Positions 29,171 to 40,311 of a stretch of 64,000 nucleotides of DNA are shown here, piece by piece; the first letter of the stretch is position 1; the number at the start of each line of letters is the position of its first letter. The DNA comes from Endotrypanum monterogeii (taxonomy: Eukaryota > Euglenozoa > Kinetoplastea > Trypanosomatida > Trypanosomatidae). The stretch is taken from NCBI GenBank assembly GCA_000333855.2, contig CM007346.1, positions 673,180 through 737,179 on the forward strand. Direction: 5' to 3'. Position numbers and translations under genes: made by a program. The notes below the pieces were generated by a model. It saw only the letters and a program-made list of their open reading frames with translations. It had not been told where the DNA came from and made no database searches.

Positions 29171-30000
29171 TGACTCCGTACGACTTCAAGGCCCTTCTTT
29201 CCTTCAATTAGGACCTTCGCTGTCCGTGTCACCAGGGCAGGTGCCGTCCACCCGACGCCCTTGATGTCAGCCTGCTGTGAGGCAGGCAGGGAGTGGGGAG
29301 CTGTAGGGGACCGGTGGCCCTGCACTCTGTCAAGTAGAGCACCGCACATAAGCACACCAGCGTCCTCGCACCCGCCGCGCTGCACTACTGCGGGTATAAT
29401 GTCAATGTAAGGGGGGAGAGGGAAGACGGCGCGTCTTTTTCTCGTTATTATCGTCTTTTTCTCTGCGCTTCCATCTTTGGTGCATCCCCATGTGTGTGGG
29501 TCTGAGTCCGTGTAACGTAGCTCAGCACCCCCCCCCCTCCCATCCCCTTCCCAGCCATTACCCTCACCATCATCGATACGATTGGCGACAGCTCGCACGC
29601 TCTATATTTCTCTATTTCTCTTTCTATTTCCTGCATTTTATTCTCACTTTTTCAGCTTTATTACCCCTGAGGCCCTCCTCCCCTGGACAGGACTCACACA
29701 AACGAGGGCACACGTAGTCAAGGGAGATATTCATCATCGTCATCAGGAGAACACAAAGGAGTACACGTTGGCGTGACTGCGCCTCTGCGTTTCTTCAAGT
29801 AGAGGTCAGGTATATCCGTAAGGAGGAGAAGGAAGAGAGAAGGGTGCGGTTGTGGTGGTTTTCATTGAATTCTCTTTTCTGGGTTGGAATCCTGCACACC
29901 GATAATAAATCAATATACAGATCTCTATCTGTCATATCATATAATTTATATTTTTAGTTCTCGTAGGGAAAGCATCACCGAGGCATCTCGTTAGCAAAAC

Positions 30001-30915
30001 ATGGGGTTTGCGTCTGCTTATGAAACTTGGGTCACGCCGATGGTCCGCGAGGCGGCCATATTTGGCCCGATGGTCTGCTTTTGGTTTTCACTGCAGTTTA
30101 TGTTTACGCGGATGCTACCGTCGCGCATACCGAACTGGAAGCGACTGGCGCCGACACAACAAGAAGAGATTATTGTGCGGTGCTGCAGCATCACCAATGG
30201 CTGCCTGATGTCTGTGTCTGCCTTTCTTTTTCTCGCTAATATTTTAAACCGGGATGGTGTTGAAATGAATAATATGTACGCAGCGCTTCCCTACTATCGA
30301 TTCAGCCGTGTGTCGATCACTGCGTATTTTCTGTGGGATATATTTGTTTGTTTCTTCTACAAGTGGAGTTGGGCGTGGAAGCTCCACGGCTGCTTCAGCT
30401 TCATTGGTTCGTACATTCTTCTTTTCCCATTTTCAGAATCCTATGCCGGATACTACACCGGTTGCTTTGAGCTCAGCAACGGCTTCCTCCACGCCGCAGC
30501 CATGCTGCGCACTTTATCAGCGATCGCTGACCCGAGTACACAGCGGCCTCTCATAAAAGATTTGAACTATTATGCTACAGTGTGTGAGTATATCTTTGGA
30601 GGCCTTTACGCTCTTATCCGGGTGATTGGGGGTACGTACATTGGTGCAAGTTGGCTCATGAACTTGATGAGCCTCTGGAGTTCTGACATTATGCACGGTG
30701 ACGAGCCTGGGTACATGCCGAAGCTGCACAACGAGTTGGCTGCTGGGATGGCTGCAGTTGCCCTGTCTGGCGTTCAGCTTTTACAGTACTATTGGTTTGG
30801 CGAGATTGTAAGACGTGCGATGGGTGGGGGTAGTGATGACACAGAGCGCGGGGAGGACACCACTGCCGTTGGTGGGTGTGCTGATGTGACCCATCAGAGC
30901 AAGAAGAAGAAATGA
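30001..30915 (+). CDS. TLC-domain (TRAM/LAG1/CLN8) multi-pass ER membrane protein
   Basis: 304 residues from ATG 30001. About six or seven hydrophobic helices are visible, roughly at 20-37, 62-82, 103-125, 129-146, 152-172, 198-218 and 243-263. Their spacing and the segments SITAYFLWDIFVCFFYKW, WKLHGCFSFIGSYILLFPF and YTGCFELSNGFLHAAAMLR fit the TLC domain, in which an acidic residue followed by a Phe-Leu-x-x-R/W stretch sits in the fifth helix. The double-His Lag1 motif of ceramide synthases is absent, so this is not a ceramide synthase; it is closer to the TLCD/TMEM56 type, whose members act in membrane lipid homeostasis. The chain ends in KKKK, a dilysine-type ER retrieval signal on a cytosolic tail, which supports an ER location. 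The substrate is unknown. Confidence 0.72.
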   Translation: MGFASAYETWVTPMVREAAIFGPMVCFWFSLQFMFTRMLPSRIPNWKRLAPTQQEEIIVRCCSITNGCLMSVSAFLFLANILNRDGVEMNNMYAALPYYRFSRVSITAYFLWDIFVCFFYKWSWAWKLHGCFSFIGSYILLFPFSESYAGYYTGCFELSNGFLHAAAMLRTLSAIADPSTQRPLIKDLNYYATVCEYIFGGLYALIRVIGGTYIGASWLMNLMSLWSSDIMHGDEPGYMPKLHNELAAGMAAVALSGVQLLQYYWFGEIVRRAMGGGSDDTERGEDTTAVGGCADVTHQSKKKK

Positions 30916-32388
30916 TCTCCCACAACGTGTAGTGCCGTTGGGTATGCTAGATATCTTTCCACTTTTTTTTTTTCATGCTTACTTGCTTGTTCTGAAGTGG
31001 TTTGGTGTGCGTTGATCTATTCGTTTGCTTTCTTGTTTCCATTCGTGTAAAGGCGCGCAGCTCTCTCTCCATGCGTTGCGACCTTCCACGGGGTATATAT
31101 GTATATATGTATATATGTATACGTATATTTGTATTTATTTATCTTACAAGGTGTGGAGAAGGAAGCAGAGGTGTGGGTGGGCGTGCTCTGTTTTATCTTG
31201 AGCGCAGTCCACAGTTCTGACTGGTCGGCCTTGAAAGGGAAAACAGAGACAGGGGTGGGGTCGGTGATGATGGTGGGGGAAGTTGTGTCCGCTACTTCTT
31301 CACACTGTTTCTCTCCCGTCATTTGAAGCACCTTTTTTACTTTCGCGTTGTCTCGACGGGTACTTTGTCGCGGTACACCAAATAGTTGAGTGTCGGACCT
31401 TGACTTGCATGTACCCAAATTGGAGCATAGGTGGTATTATTAGGTGGCAGTATCTCGAGGAGGCGGGGTACGACATGCTGGTCTGGGTATTGGTGAGGGA
31501 GTCTACAATCTTGAGTGGGGGAGGGGGCACTCGTGGCTTCTCCCTAATGCTACATTCCCATCAAGTACAGGCATACACGCTGGTAACAACGACACATCAA
31601 GTGCGACGTGTGTGTGCGTACCTCTGACATGTTCCTGGAAGCTACTGACATCGTTTTTATCTACTGTTTTCCTTCTGTTTCTTCCCTCTCACATACGTGT
31701 TTGTGTACACACCTTGACACCACGCAGAAGCACACACACACACACACACACGTATACAAACATATATATATATATATGTATACGTGTATTATCTCCGGTT
31801 TTACCATATTGAATTCCGTTTTTTTGCAAGTTGCAAAGTATAGATAAGGGCTGTACCCTCACGTGCCTTTCTGTCATACACAGACACATAGAAATATATT
31901 TATTTATAGATACCATCACACAAATATTTAAGTCTTTGCGAGCATCACAACATTTCGACGATTCTTCTTCTATTTTCACGACTTCGGATGTGATCGCTCA
32001 TATGTCGTTTTCCCTCAGTCAGTCTCATTACATTCTCTCTGTGACTCGTAGCTCGCCACCAAGCCCCACTTTCACTAATTCCCCCCTGTTTTCGTCCCCT
32101 GAATTCTCCGACCCTCTCACTGTTTTCCGCTACAACGTTGTTTGACTGTTGATGAGGCGTTTGACGTTTCCCTTTTGATTTCACCGCTTTCTCGCCTGCT
32201 GTTCTTCCCGTTGCTCGTGCAGGGATTCCAGCGAGGCTGATCCTTATATATTTATATTATTGTCGGGTGAGTGTGTGGACCGTTTCGGAAGGGGAGGAGG
32301 GACAGTAGGGGCAACCTTCCTTTTTTCTTTTTTTGAAAAAAAAAAGGGTAATAGAGGAGGCAGAAAGACACCGCCCTCTCCTCCACCG
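30916..32388 (+). other. Intergenic spacer
   Basis: No supported gene. T-rich block near 30963-30974, TA-rich tracts near 31096-31130 and 31760-31777, (CA)n at 31732-31750. The pyrimidine-rich stretch at about 32312-32333 and the AG at 32345-32346 make a likely spliced-leader acceptor for the KATNIP homologue. Confidence 0.65.
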
Positions 32389-35300
32389 ATGAGGCTGCAA
32401 TACGACAGAGACATGTGGGAGGGTGACGACGTGAATTGTGCTTGTAGTGGGAGAGAGGGCTGCTGCCCTATGAAGATTGAAGTCGGGTCTCGTCGGACAA
32501 AAACGAGTCATCACAGCGGACTGCAGACGGGGGGAGAGAACAGGAGTTCAGTAGGAGTTCTCAAATGCGATGGGATCGACTCCGTGTCCTCCTCGCCACA
32601 ATCACACGAGACTCTTCTCATCAAAGCGTCGGTGATGGCAGTACAGGGGGTCTCGAATACACAGCGGCTGAGCGCTTCAGTTCCTCAGGAGACCGAGTCG
32701 TTGCACGCGAACCACGCGCAATCTTTGAATACTCAGCGTCAACTTTCGCGCAAGTCTATCCCCGTTCCGCATGTGTCTCCTCCTTGCCCCTCCGATTTTC
32801 CTAGCCGAACCCTACAGCAGCAGATCCCGGCAACTTTTTTGGTTGCTGCAGGTCGCGCTACCCACCACGCGAGAGGCGAGGCATCACCTCAGATGAGCAA
32901 TGAAAACAAACCACCCTCTTTTTTGAACACATCCTCGTTGCTGTCGCCGACTGTGACTACAGAATCCGGACAGGGCCGTCTTTCTTGTCGCGTCGGGGGC
33001 TCCTCTGCGGCTGCGTCGTCAATTGAGGTGTCGGTCAGGCATGCGTGTCACGGAACCGTCTCAACAAATCATACTGCCTCACCTTCGCCTGCGCGTGGCG
33101 CCTCCGCTGTTCGTATCTCAGATGCAGTGGATTTCAACGCCTTTCGCGACAAGGGCTCACGGCAGGCAGCACCCTCCAAGTGCCTTACATCCACAGACAA
33201 GCAGACTGCATCCCTCTCGCTAGATGGCACGGCTTCATCACTGCATCCTCAACCGAGTCCTCACTGCCCGTCCGCGTATGCCACCAAGACTTCCGACATC
33301 CTGTCAGATCTTCTATTGGTGCCGTGTTCCTCCTTTTCTTCTGCGCACGATGCGGATAACAAGGAGCAAGCACTATCAGATGTCACCCACGCTGACGACC
33401 AGCTCCTTAGCTGCTTATCAGAGTTACCATCGCGCCGATCTCCTCGGATGAGCAACAGCACAGACGCTCCGCATTCTTTTGCATTACAGCCTCTACTGAC
33501 GCAGGTGCATACGCAGCGTGCGCAGACAACTCTGCGACCCTCAGTCTACACCGACCTTCACATCACGCCAGAGGGCATGTCAGGTCGGCGTGCGCTGCTG
33601 GCGGGACGCAGACTTCACCAGGGGTCATGCGTGAGTCCCAGGCTCAGCTCTACAAAGGCGTCAGAGATGGTGACTGATGCGGAAGACAAGGGCCCCAATT
33701 CCCAGGAGTGGTCAATGCGTTCGTGCGCAGATACACCGCTGCTAAACTTGGCCGCATCACAGAATCCTTCGCGCCTCATCCCTTACTCAAAAGACTCCCC
33801 AAGGGGGTATCCGCGGGTTACCCGGGAGGACAGCTGTGAATTACCCGCTTATTTTTCTTCACGGATGACTCACCCGCCACGGGTAGCATCGTCCTGTGAT
33901 GAATCGCCCAAGGTATCCTTCACTACTCCTTGCGCGGATATTTGCAAAGACGCTCGACTGGGCACCGCTGGGGGTGGGTCTCTCGACCCCGATCCGGGGC
34001 AGAGAGAGCACATACCTCCGTGTGCGAATGATGAGGACAATGTGAGTAAGGCTGGTCGTGCCTCTCTAAGTGTTGCATCTGATTCCACTGATTTTGAAGC
34101 GGTGCTGTCGGAGACGATGCCGTACGGTCGCTGCTTCATGTTGAACATGCTCGTCACCTGGGGGGATGCGCACGAGGTGGGTCTTTGCGGTTTGGAGCTG
34201 TTCGACGACACAGGAGAGCGATTGATGCCACGTTTGGCATCAGTAGCGGCGACAACAGCGGCTTTGTCGCAGACGGCCCTTCTTTCCACGGACACCGTCA
34301 CACTCTTGGCGTCATCTCCAGACGGCTTTGTGCGTGCCTTCGCCACTTATCCAGCAACTGAGGCCGAGGTGGCAGAAGCGAATGCCACGGTGGCCGCGGT
34401 GAATGGAAACTGTGCGCAGGATTTTCCGATAAAAAATGCTGCTTCGCATGATCTGCGGCGACAGCTCCGCACGCTCATCTGCCCACACTCCCTCAATACT
34501 CATGATGAGGCGCACATGTTCGCTGTGCCGTACACGGCGGGAAAGCAGCACGTCATCGGTTTTCTTTTTGAAGATCCGGTGCGACTTTCCGTGATGCGAC
34601 TCCACAACTACGCTGGCAGGGGCCGTACACATACCACAAAGGGGGTGCGCCTCGCTGAGGCATGGATGGACAACAGAATGGTTTTTCGCGGCGAGGTGCG
34701 CGCGCACTCAGGCGAGCTCTGTCGTGAAGGGAGCGGGGAGGGGGTGGAGGGCAGTGCTGGCCTCGTGCAGGGGTATTCGTTTGCCAAAGCGTCATCCGCG
34801 CCTTTCCCGGCATCGTCGTCCCCGTCGTACGGCCTCCAGAACTGCGAGAACGTGCTATGGACAACTGATACTGCCGTGCTGGCCCGTGTCATGGCGCATG
34901 GCCCTCCCTCAATGACATCACCGCCCCGCGAGGCGAGTCACAGGGATAACGCACACAGCTGCTCACCAGCTTCTGCTCTCTTGCTAGGGGATCAGTCAGC
35001 TGCGCCTTGTGGCGCAGCACCGGAGTACAGCATACATAGCCATGTATGTGATCACAAGCCGGAGGTTTGTCGCGCTCCTTCCGCGCCTGCGTGCACAGCA
35101 CGAAATCCGAGACCCACGACTGTACGCTTCAGCTTTACCAGTGCACGCCAGGTGGACGTTGCACAGGAGGATCGTCGACGGGCCTTTGGTGACGGCACAC
35201 CGTGTCCGTGGGAGCACGCTGCTGCAACGACTCCTTTGCGAGGTTGTTCTTCTTCTCGCCATGGCGGTGACGCGGGGGCGTGGATGGACTCCATGAGGGA

Positions 35301-37701
35301 CATGACTGCGCACCGGGCACCCGCTGATGCGGTGACCCATCCAATGAACCGAGAAGTGGACTGCGACTCTGTGCAGCGCGATTCTCTAGAAACGGGAGAG
35401 AGGCGATCTCACCGGATGTTACGTGCAGTGCTGGATGCCGATCGGTGTCCTCGGAGAGTGACGGCAATCTGCTTACTGGTGCTGAGCACTTGGGGCGCGA
35501 CGCAGCACGTGGGTCTCAATGGTCTCCGGCTCAGGGATGCAAGCGGCAATGTCGTCAACTCTTTCCATCTGCAGTGTACTGCGCTTCACTATCCGAGTGG
35601 CGGAAGCTCAGGTTGGACAAACCCTCGTAGCCCCCGCCGCACTAGCCGCAGCACGGCAGGAGTGTCTGAGTATCACCCACACAAGGTGCGACTTGCAGAT
35701 GAAGGTGAGGCTGTCTGCACCTCAGACGCTGTGCAGTGTGACGATGCATGCGGTACTGCGAGTTCCCTGGCGGCGACTCTCCCGGGCATGTTGGGCAGCG
35801 GTGCATGTGACGAGGAGGTTTTCAGCTCTTGCAACAACCGCTCCGACTTTTGTGGTGCGCGTCTTTTCCCTTTTGAGACTGCCATGCAGCTTGTTTTTAT
35901 TTTTCGCGAGCCCATTCCTTCTCTAGGCTTTTTTGATATTTCCAACTACTCTGTGGGGGATCAGACGTGTTGCGGAGTGAAGGAGGCTCGAGTTTTCTTT
36001 GCGGAGGAGGCACACGGGGACGCTGCCGCTTCCCCGTCGTCTCGTCCCTCAGCGGAGTTGTTTCGTCACTTGTGGTTTGCCAACAATACCTTGCAGAGTA
36101 GACGCGCTCTGGCAGCATCGCGAGTGTACGAGGTGACACCGCCGGATGGCGTGACGTTCCGCAAGGCACCTGCATTCCTTAACGCTATCCACTTCCAAAG
36201 CTACGATGTTTCCTTGTACGGCCCTGCTTCACAGTCGCTGCAGAGCACCTTATCGGCGAGAGTGACTCTCCGTGACGGCCACCATACTGCTTCTGCTTCT
36301 GTGGCTGCTCCCGCCGCGCTCGTCGTGCCAGATCCGTCCGATAGCATTCCAGAAGCGTTGACACGGGCGACACATCAACCTGAGGTGCACCTCACTGACC
36401 ATTTCGGCCGCTACGAAATCGCGTCCGGCCCGGGAACAGGATGCGATGACTGCCGTGCCGAGTCAGAGGGTTGTTTGAAAAGCAGTAGGGAGAAGGGATG
36501 CGTGAAATGCCGATCAGGTGCCGGGAATCAGCGTTGCGGTGCCGTGGCCTTTACCATGGCCACCAGTCTCGGGGCCTCCATTAACATCCGATCTGCGGTT
36601 GCGATGCGCCGCGCGCGCATGTTGCTTCGAGAGCGGCCGGCGTGGTTGGAAGAGTACCAACCATATGTGACCCCCCTTTTGCCGGTGGGGTTTGTTTGCA
36701 AGCTGCGGCTGACGGTGTGTGCGCGTGACGTCTGCGCCGATCGCCTTCGTGGCGGCGAGAGAAAGACCTCATTTGCTTCTCAAAATACCGATGACAACAA
36801 ATCCATGTCCTCGGCCTCAGAGGCGGGGGCGGCGGTGCCCTCGGCGTCAACTCCCGTCATACCCGCTAGTGAATCTCTAAAGGCTTACTTGAAGCAGTGG
36901 CTTGCAGAACCGCTACGTGCATGCAGCTTTGTGAATGAGCATGGCGATGTGATCAAGCCCATGCACCGGGAGAAATACCGTGCGATGGTCCACGACGATG
37001 CGGAGCGGCGCCGCTCTATCACATCGCTAGAGGACAACAAGGGTGCTCGGGCAGATCGGGAGTTGGCGCGGCGTGTGCCGATGGTGGTGGATAGCATGGT
37101 TAGTGTTCTGCCTGATGATCGTCATGACGTCGTGCTCAGTGCGTGCGGCACATCACAACCGCAACATCCACTCCAGGTCAACGTGGAGATTGTCTACGTT
37201 GCGGACGTCCCCTTTTGCATCTCAATCGCAACACTTCACACTCCCCTCGTCGTGGCCGGTTCGGCGGCGTGGGTTCGGCAGATACAGGTGCTCATTGATG
37301 ACTCACTCGTTTTCTCAAGTGGGGAGGCTACATTGCGAGTGGTACATACCTCAGCAGAAGAAGGCACTGCGCGTGCTGCAGATGGGGGCACCGGGGGGGG
37401 AGGCGGTGTTGCACGCGATGATGCTGGTCCAGGGTCATCTGATATCCTCAGGTCTTTGCTCAACGATAGTACGAGGGGCGGCGCTGCTGAGGTGGCAAGC
37501 GACAGTGCGCCATGGTTGACAAATCTTCTCCCTTATGTAACATCCCTGAAGCCTTATATCGTCTTCACACTCGACCCCGATCTTCTCGAAGACCTGCGAG
37601 CCGACGCCGAGGTTCCTTCCTTCAGCGCCTCCTCCCCAAAGCAGACGGTTGAGTGCGAGCGCTCAGTAAAGGCCAGGGTAAGGTATACGCAACGTCGATA
37701 G
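32389..37701 (+). CDS. KATNIP: KATNIP (KIAA0556) homologue, katanin-interacting ciliary base protein
   Basis: 1,770 residues from the first in-frame ATG at 32389; the open frame continues 43 codons upstream without an ATG. Residues 1-570 are Ser/Thr/Pro-rich and probably disordered. The rest carries the DUF4457 units typical of KATNIP. The first starts at about 582 with NMLVTWGDAHEVGLCGLELF and continues at about 722 with FEDPVRLSVMRLHNYAGRG-type sequence. The second starts at about 1024 with LVLSTWGATQHVGLNGLRL and continues at about 1168 (IFREPIPSLGFFDISNYS, then GVKEARVFF). A third, more divergent unit lies at about 1426-1650 (VDVPFC-type strand, then VRQIQVLIDDSLVFSSGEA). In animals and algae KATNIP sits at the ciliary base and binds the microtubule-severing ATPase katanin and microtubules. 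A basal-body or flagellar role is likely. Long charged loops make it divergent, but the ST/TWG-x3-x-VGL signatures are clear. Confidence 0.85.
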   Translation: MRLQYDRDMWEGDDVNCACSGREGCCPMKIEVGSRRTKTSHHSGLQTGGENRSSVGVLKCDGIDSVSSSPQSHETLLIKASVMAVQGVSNTQRLSASVPQETESLHANHAQSLNTQRQLSRKSIPVPHVSPPCPSDFPSRTLQQQIPATFLVAAGRATHHARGEASPQMSNENKPPSFLNTSSLLSPTVTTESGQGRLSCRVGGSSAAASSIEVSVRHACHGTVSTNHTASPSPARGASAVRISDAVDFNAFRDKGSRQAAPSKCLTSTDKQTASLSLDGTASSLHPQPSPHCPSAYATKTSDILSDLLLVPCSSFSSAHDADNKEQALSDVTHADDQLLSCLSELPSRRSPRMSNSTDAPHSFALQPLLTQVHTQRAQTTLRPSVYTDLHITPEGMSGRRALLAGRRLHQGSCVSPRLSSTKASEMVTDAEDKGPNSQEWSMRSCADTPLLNLAASQNPSRLIPYSKDSPRGYPRVTREDSCELPAYFSSRMTHPPRVASSCDESPKVSFTTPCADICKDARLGTAGGGSLDPDPGQREHIPPCANDEDNVSKAGRASLSVASDSTDFEAVLSETMPYGRCFMLNMLVTWGDAHEVGLCGLELFDDTGERLMPRLASVAATTAALSQTALLSTDTVTLLASSPDGFVRAFATYPATEAEVAEANATVAAVNGNCAQDFPIKNAASHDLRRQLRTLICPHSLNTHDEAHMFAVPYTAGKQHVIGFLFEDPVRLSVMRLHNYAGRGRTHTTKGVRLAEAWMDNRMVFRGEVRAHSGELCREGSGEGVEGSAGLVQGYSFAKASSAPFPASSSPSYGLQNCENVLWTTDTAVLARVMAHGPPSMTSPPREASHRDNAHSCSPASALLLGDQSAAPCGAAPEYSIHSHVCDHKPEVCRAPSAPACTARNPRPTTVRFSFTSARQVDVAQEDRRRAFGDGTPCPWEHAAATTPLRGCSSSRHGGDAGAWMDSMRDMTAHRAPADAVTHPMNREVDCDSVQRDSLETGERRSHRMLRAVLDADRCPRRVTAICLLVLSTWGATQHVGLNGLRLRDASGNVVNSFHLQCTALHYPSGGSSGWTNPRSPRRTSRSTAGVSEYHPHKVRLADEGEAVCTSDAVQCDDACGTASSLAATLPGMLGSGACDEEVFSSCNNRSDFCGARLFPFETAMQLVFIFREPIPSLGFFDISNYSVGDQTCCGVKEARVFFAEEAHGDAAASPSSRPSAELFRHLWFANNTLQSRRALAASRVYEVTPPDGVTFRKAPAFLNAIHFQSYDVSLYGPASQSLQSTLSARVTLRDGHHTASASVAAPAALVVPDPSDSIPEALTRATHQPEVHLTDHFGRYEIASGPGTGCDDCRAESEGCLKSSREKGCVKCRSGAGNQRCGAVAFTMATSLGASINIRSAVAMRRARMLLRERPAWLEEYQPYVTPLLPVGFVCKLRLTVCARDVCADRLRGGERKTSFASQNTDDNKSMSSASEAGAAVPSASTPVIPASESLKAYLKQWLAEPLRACSFVNEHGDVIKPMHREKYRAMVHDDAERRRSITSLEDNKGARADRELARRVPMVVDSMVSVLPDDRHDVVLSACGTSQPQHPLQVNVEIVYVADVPFCISIATLHTPLVVAGSAAWVRQIQVLIDDSLVFSSGEATLRVVHTSAEEGTARAADGGTGGGGGVARDDAGPGSSDILRSLLNDSTRGGAAEVASDSAPWLTNLLPYVTSLKPYIVFTLDPDLLEDLRADAEVPSFSASSPKQTVECERSVKARVRYTQRR

Positions 37702-37952
37702 CGGCATCACGATGCTTGCTGTAGAGCTGCTTGTGGTGTGTATGCATGTGAGAGAAGGGCTGGGTGTCTTGAGGGCCGACAGGGGATGGCGTGGTCGTAG
37801 CAGCAGGAAGCACCCTGGTGGGGTGGTGAGGAGTGGCGGCGGCCGCGAATAGAGAAAGCGCATCCAAGGTGTTCATTGCATCCTCTGGCCACGTAAATCT
37901 ACTGGCCTCTTCTTCGCCTCGCTAGCGACGTTGTAATAGTAATAGAATATAT

Positions 37953-37988
<36 letters not shown>

Positions 37989-39080
37989 GCACGCGTTCGT
38001 ATATCTATTTTTTTGTGTCTGTCGAGAGGGCGTGAGGGGCAGCCAAGCGACGGTGAGGGACTTCCAAACGCGATGGCGACTACCTATACTCATCCATTTT
38101 CTTGACACTCGGCATCTGAACTGTTTCCTTCACTTTTATTTCTTGTTGATCTGCATCGGGTCTCGCCAGCAGTATACCGAACTGCTCTTTCTCTCGCAAT
38201 GCCACTACGTGAAGTCGAGTCGAGAGGTGTCTACAGATTTCTCCTAGGGCACGTGTGTGTACCCCCCAAAGGTGAAGGCGATGACAACTGTCTACTTCCT
38301 TGTCGTCCGCCATCAGACACAAACTCCCATTTTTTTTTTTCAATCCTCTTGTGTTATGACCTCTCTTCCCTGTGCCCCTTTCGGTATCTTCCACGCGCCG
38401 TAACGAGTGGGGATCTCATCCTTTTTTTTTTCGTCGACTGACTTCCCGTCGAAACACCAGGGCACGAATTCGTTGTTTGCACATGCGTACACACACACAC
38501 ACATACATATGATATATATATATATATACATATATATACATATATATCAATATATATATATATATATGTATTGACTGTGTGGTTCGTCTCTTGTACCCTT
38601 TTTGAGATCAAATATTGCAGCTTTCTATTGTCCATTTGTGTATTGAGAAGAATGTCGGCTGGCTCCACTGTCGTGTCAGCAGGCTCGAGAAATGATTTTT
38701 CCTGTGTCTCTCATACATGGGCCTTTCCCACTTGATGGGGGAGATCAAGGAGGAAACAATAAATATGTCCCACACCTTCAGGGGTGCCTTTGGTAATATT
38801 GACTGTGACGCCCCACGCGTGACACGCGAATGTGGATGTTTTTTTCCCTCGTCAGTGGTGTGCATGCTACACAAGAGCTGTTGGAAGGGGTGTGATACAT
38901 TTCAAATGCATTTGTCGAGTGGGATAACTTTTTTTTTTGATTTCTCATCTTCATCTTCAACTCACGAAAGAGAGAAAACAATTCACTCAAAATATCTATA
39001 TATAATATCTATATATATATATATGTGTGCCTCTTCTAATCCCTCCCTTATTTCTAGCATCTACACTTGTTGACTTGGCG
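37702..39080 (+). other. Intergenic spacer with TA-rich tracts
   Basis: No supported gene. (TA)n at about 37955-37986, a CA/TA composite tract at 38488-38568 and several T runs (38330-38340, 38931-38940). A splice acceptor before the next gene is annotated separately. Confidence 0.65.
39056..39057 (+). promoter_or_regulatory. Predicted spliced-leader trans-splice acceptor AG
   Basis: The pyrimidine-rich stretch CTCTTCTAATCCCTCCCTTA leads into TTTCTAG ending at 39057, 23 bases before ATG 39081. This is one of the cleanest acceptor signals in the window and supports the chosen start. Confidence 0.5.
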
Positions 39081-40154
39081 ATGCTTTTTCTACATCTGCT
39101 TCGATGCCAGCGCTTCCTATGGCGTGGCGTGCGCGACCGTAGTCGGGTGAGTAGGATGATGAGTGGCGCCACGCCGATCCCTGTCAACGATCCACTGATT
39201 TCGGTTCTTCCGATCAACGTGATTGATGCGTCTGTCGCCTCCGAGAAGGCTACCGCAACTGCTTCTTCTGGACTTCGAGGTGCGTCTCAACTTTCCTCAA
39301 TTGAAGGGTCACAGATGCGCCTTCTTCCACGCAGCCGTTCGCTGGGGTATCTCATCGCTCAGCCAGTCACCATGCCTATGTACACTGGCCTGCGCATGAT
39401 CGATACTTTGGGCCACGTGAACAACTCCAAGTACCTGGAGATGTGCGAGTTGGCTCGCTGGCATCACATGTCCTTTTTCGGCCTCATCTCCGTCGCGTTC
39501 CGGCGCCGTACAACGTTCGTAGTCTCTGACATATCTGTGACTTACCAGCGAGAGATCAGGCCCTGTTCTACGGTGTGTCTCGTTACGCGACTTGTTCTTC
39601 CCCCTTCTAGTACTTCGGTGGACCGTTCGTCGTCGGCGTTGGGGGAGGTTCACCTGTCGGACAAGAAACGTATTTTCGTGGAGCAGGAGATTTGGAGCAG
39701 AGATGGGCGTAAGCTTCACGCTGCGTTGACCTCCGCTGCCGCAATTATCGGTCCTGTGGCGTACGACCAGGAGCTGACGCAGCGCTACGATGCGGAAGCG
39801 GCGGCAGCTCACGAGTCCGAAGGCAACCGCACCCGTTCGCGCACGATGTTGAACTGCGAGCACTTTTTGGCGGATGCGTTGGGACTTTCATCGGTGGCGG
39901 AGTTGCGCAGACTGTTTGACTCTGTCAAAGAAACAGAGACATTCGTCTCGGAGGCTGGAAACTCTGCTGCTGCTGCCGCAGTCGAAGAAGCAGTTGCTCC
40001 CAACGAAGAAATCGCGGGGCGGCAGCACATAACGAGTCTCACCAACATCTGGCGCACATTGCGCAATCGAATGCGACGTAAAACCCTCTTAGCACCTCCG
40101 CCTTCGCCATCGACGTCTTCCAATACGCCCAGACCCAAGGAGCGCCCTCATTAG
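39081..40154 (+). CDS. Hotdog-fold acyl-CoA thioesterase-like protein (THEM6-like)
   Basis: 357 residues from ATG 39081; the frame is open upstream but only from a GTG. The N-terminus (MLFLHLLRCQRFLWRG) is hydrophobic and Arg-rich and may be a membrane anchor or a mitochondrial presequence. A Ser/Ala-rich linker follows. The hotdog domain spans about 90-245: GLRMIDTLGHVNNSKYLEM with D108, H112 and N114, then ELARWHHMSFFGL, strands TFVVSDISVTYQREI and CLVTRLVL, and FVEQEIWSRDGRKLHAAL. The D-x3-G-H-V-N-N motif and the following E-x-x-R-W are the signature of the 4-hydroxybenzoyl-CoA thioesterase/THEM6 group, where the Asp is often catalytic. It probably hydrolyses an acyl-CoA or acyl carrier thioester, but the substrate cannot be read from sequence. 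The C-terminal 110 residues are charged and probably disordered. THEM6-type proteins are ER-anchored in animals. Confidence 0.78.
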   Translation: MLFLHLLRCQRFLWRGVRDRSRVSRMMSGATPIPVNDPLISVLPINVIDASVASEKATATASSGLRGASQLSSIEGSQMRLLPRSRSLGYLIAQPVTMPMYTGLRMIDTLGHVNNSKYLEMCELARWHHMSFFGLISVAFRRRTTFVVSDISVTYQREIRPCSTVCLVTRLVLPPSSTSVDRSSSALGEVHLSDKKRIFVEQEIWSRDGRKLHAALTSAAAIIGPVAYDQELTQRYDAEAAAAHESEGNRTRSRTMLNCEHFLADALGLSSVAELRRLFDSVKETETFVSEAGNSAAAAAVEEAVAPNEEIAGRQHITSLTNIWRTLRNRMRRKTLLAPPPSPSTSSNTPRPKERPH

Positions 40155-40265
40155 TGACGATTGCTGCGAAGACACAGACATATACTGAACAAAAGAAACA
40201 AACATCAAACAGACAAGGAATGGAGTCAATACCTGTGCAGTGGCATTCACACAGAAAACATACAT

Positions 40266-40311
<46 letters not shown>

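Larger units (their letters stand above)
27676..30000 (+). other. Intergenic spacer with an assembly gap
   Basis: About 2.3 kb without a credible gene. It has a (GT)n tract at 27937-27952, an AT-rich stretch at 28215-28275, T/C-rich blocks and a run of N flanked by a duplicated 75-bp sequence (separate entries). The AG at about 29956-29957, after an AT- and T-rich stretch, may be the spliced-leader acceptor for the TLC gene. Confidence 0.6.

Noticed and set aside
30001..30915. Ceramide synthase assignment for the TLC protein
   Set aside because: The double-His Lag1 motif is missing and the protein is shorter than typical ceramide synthases.
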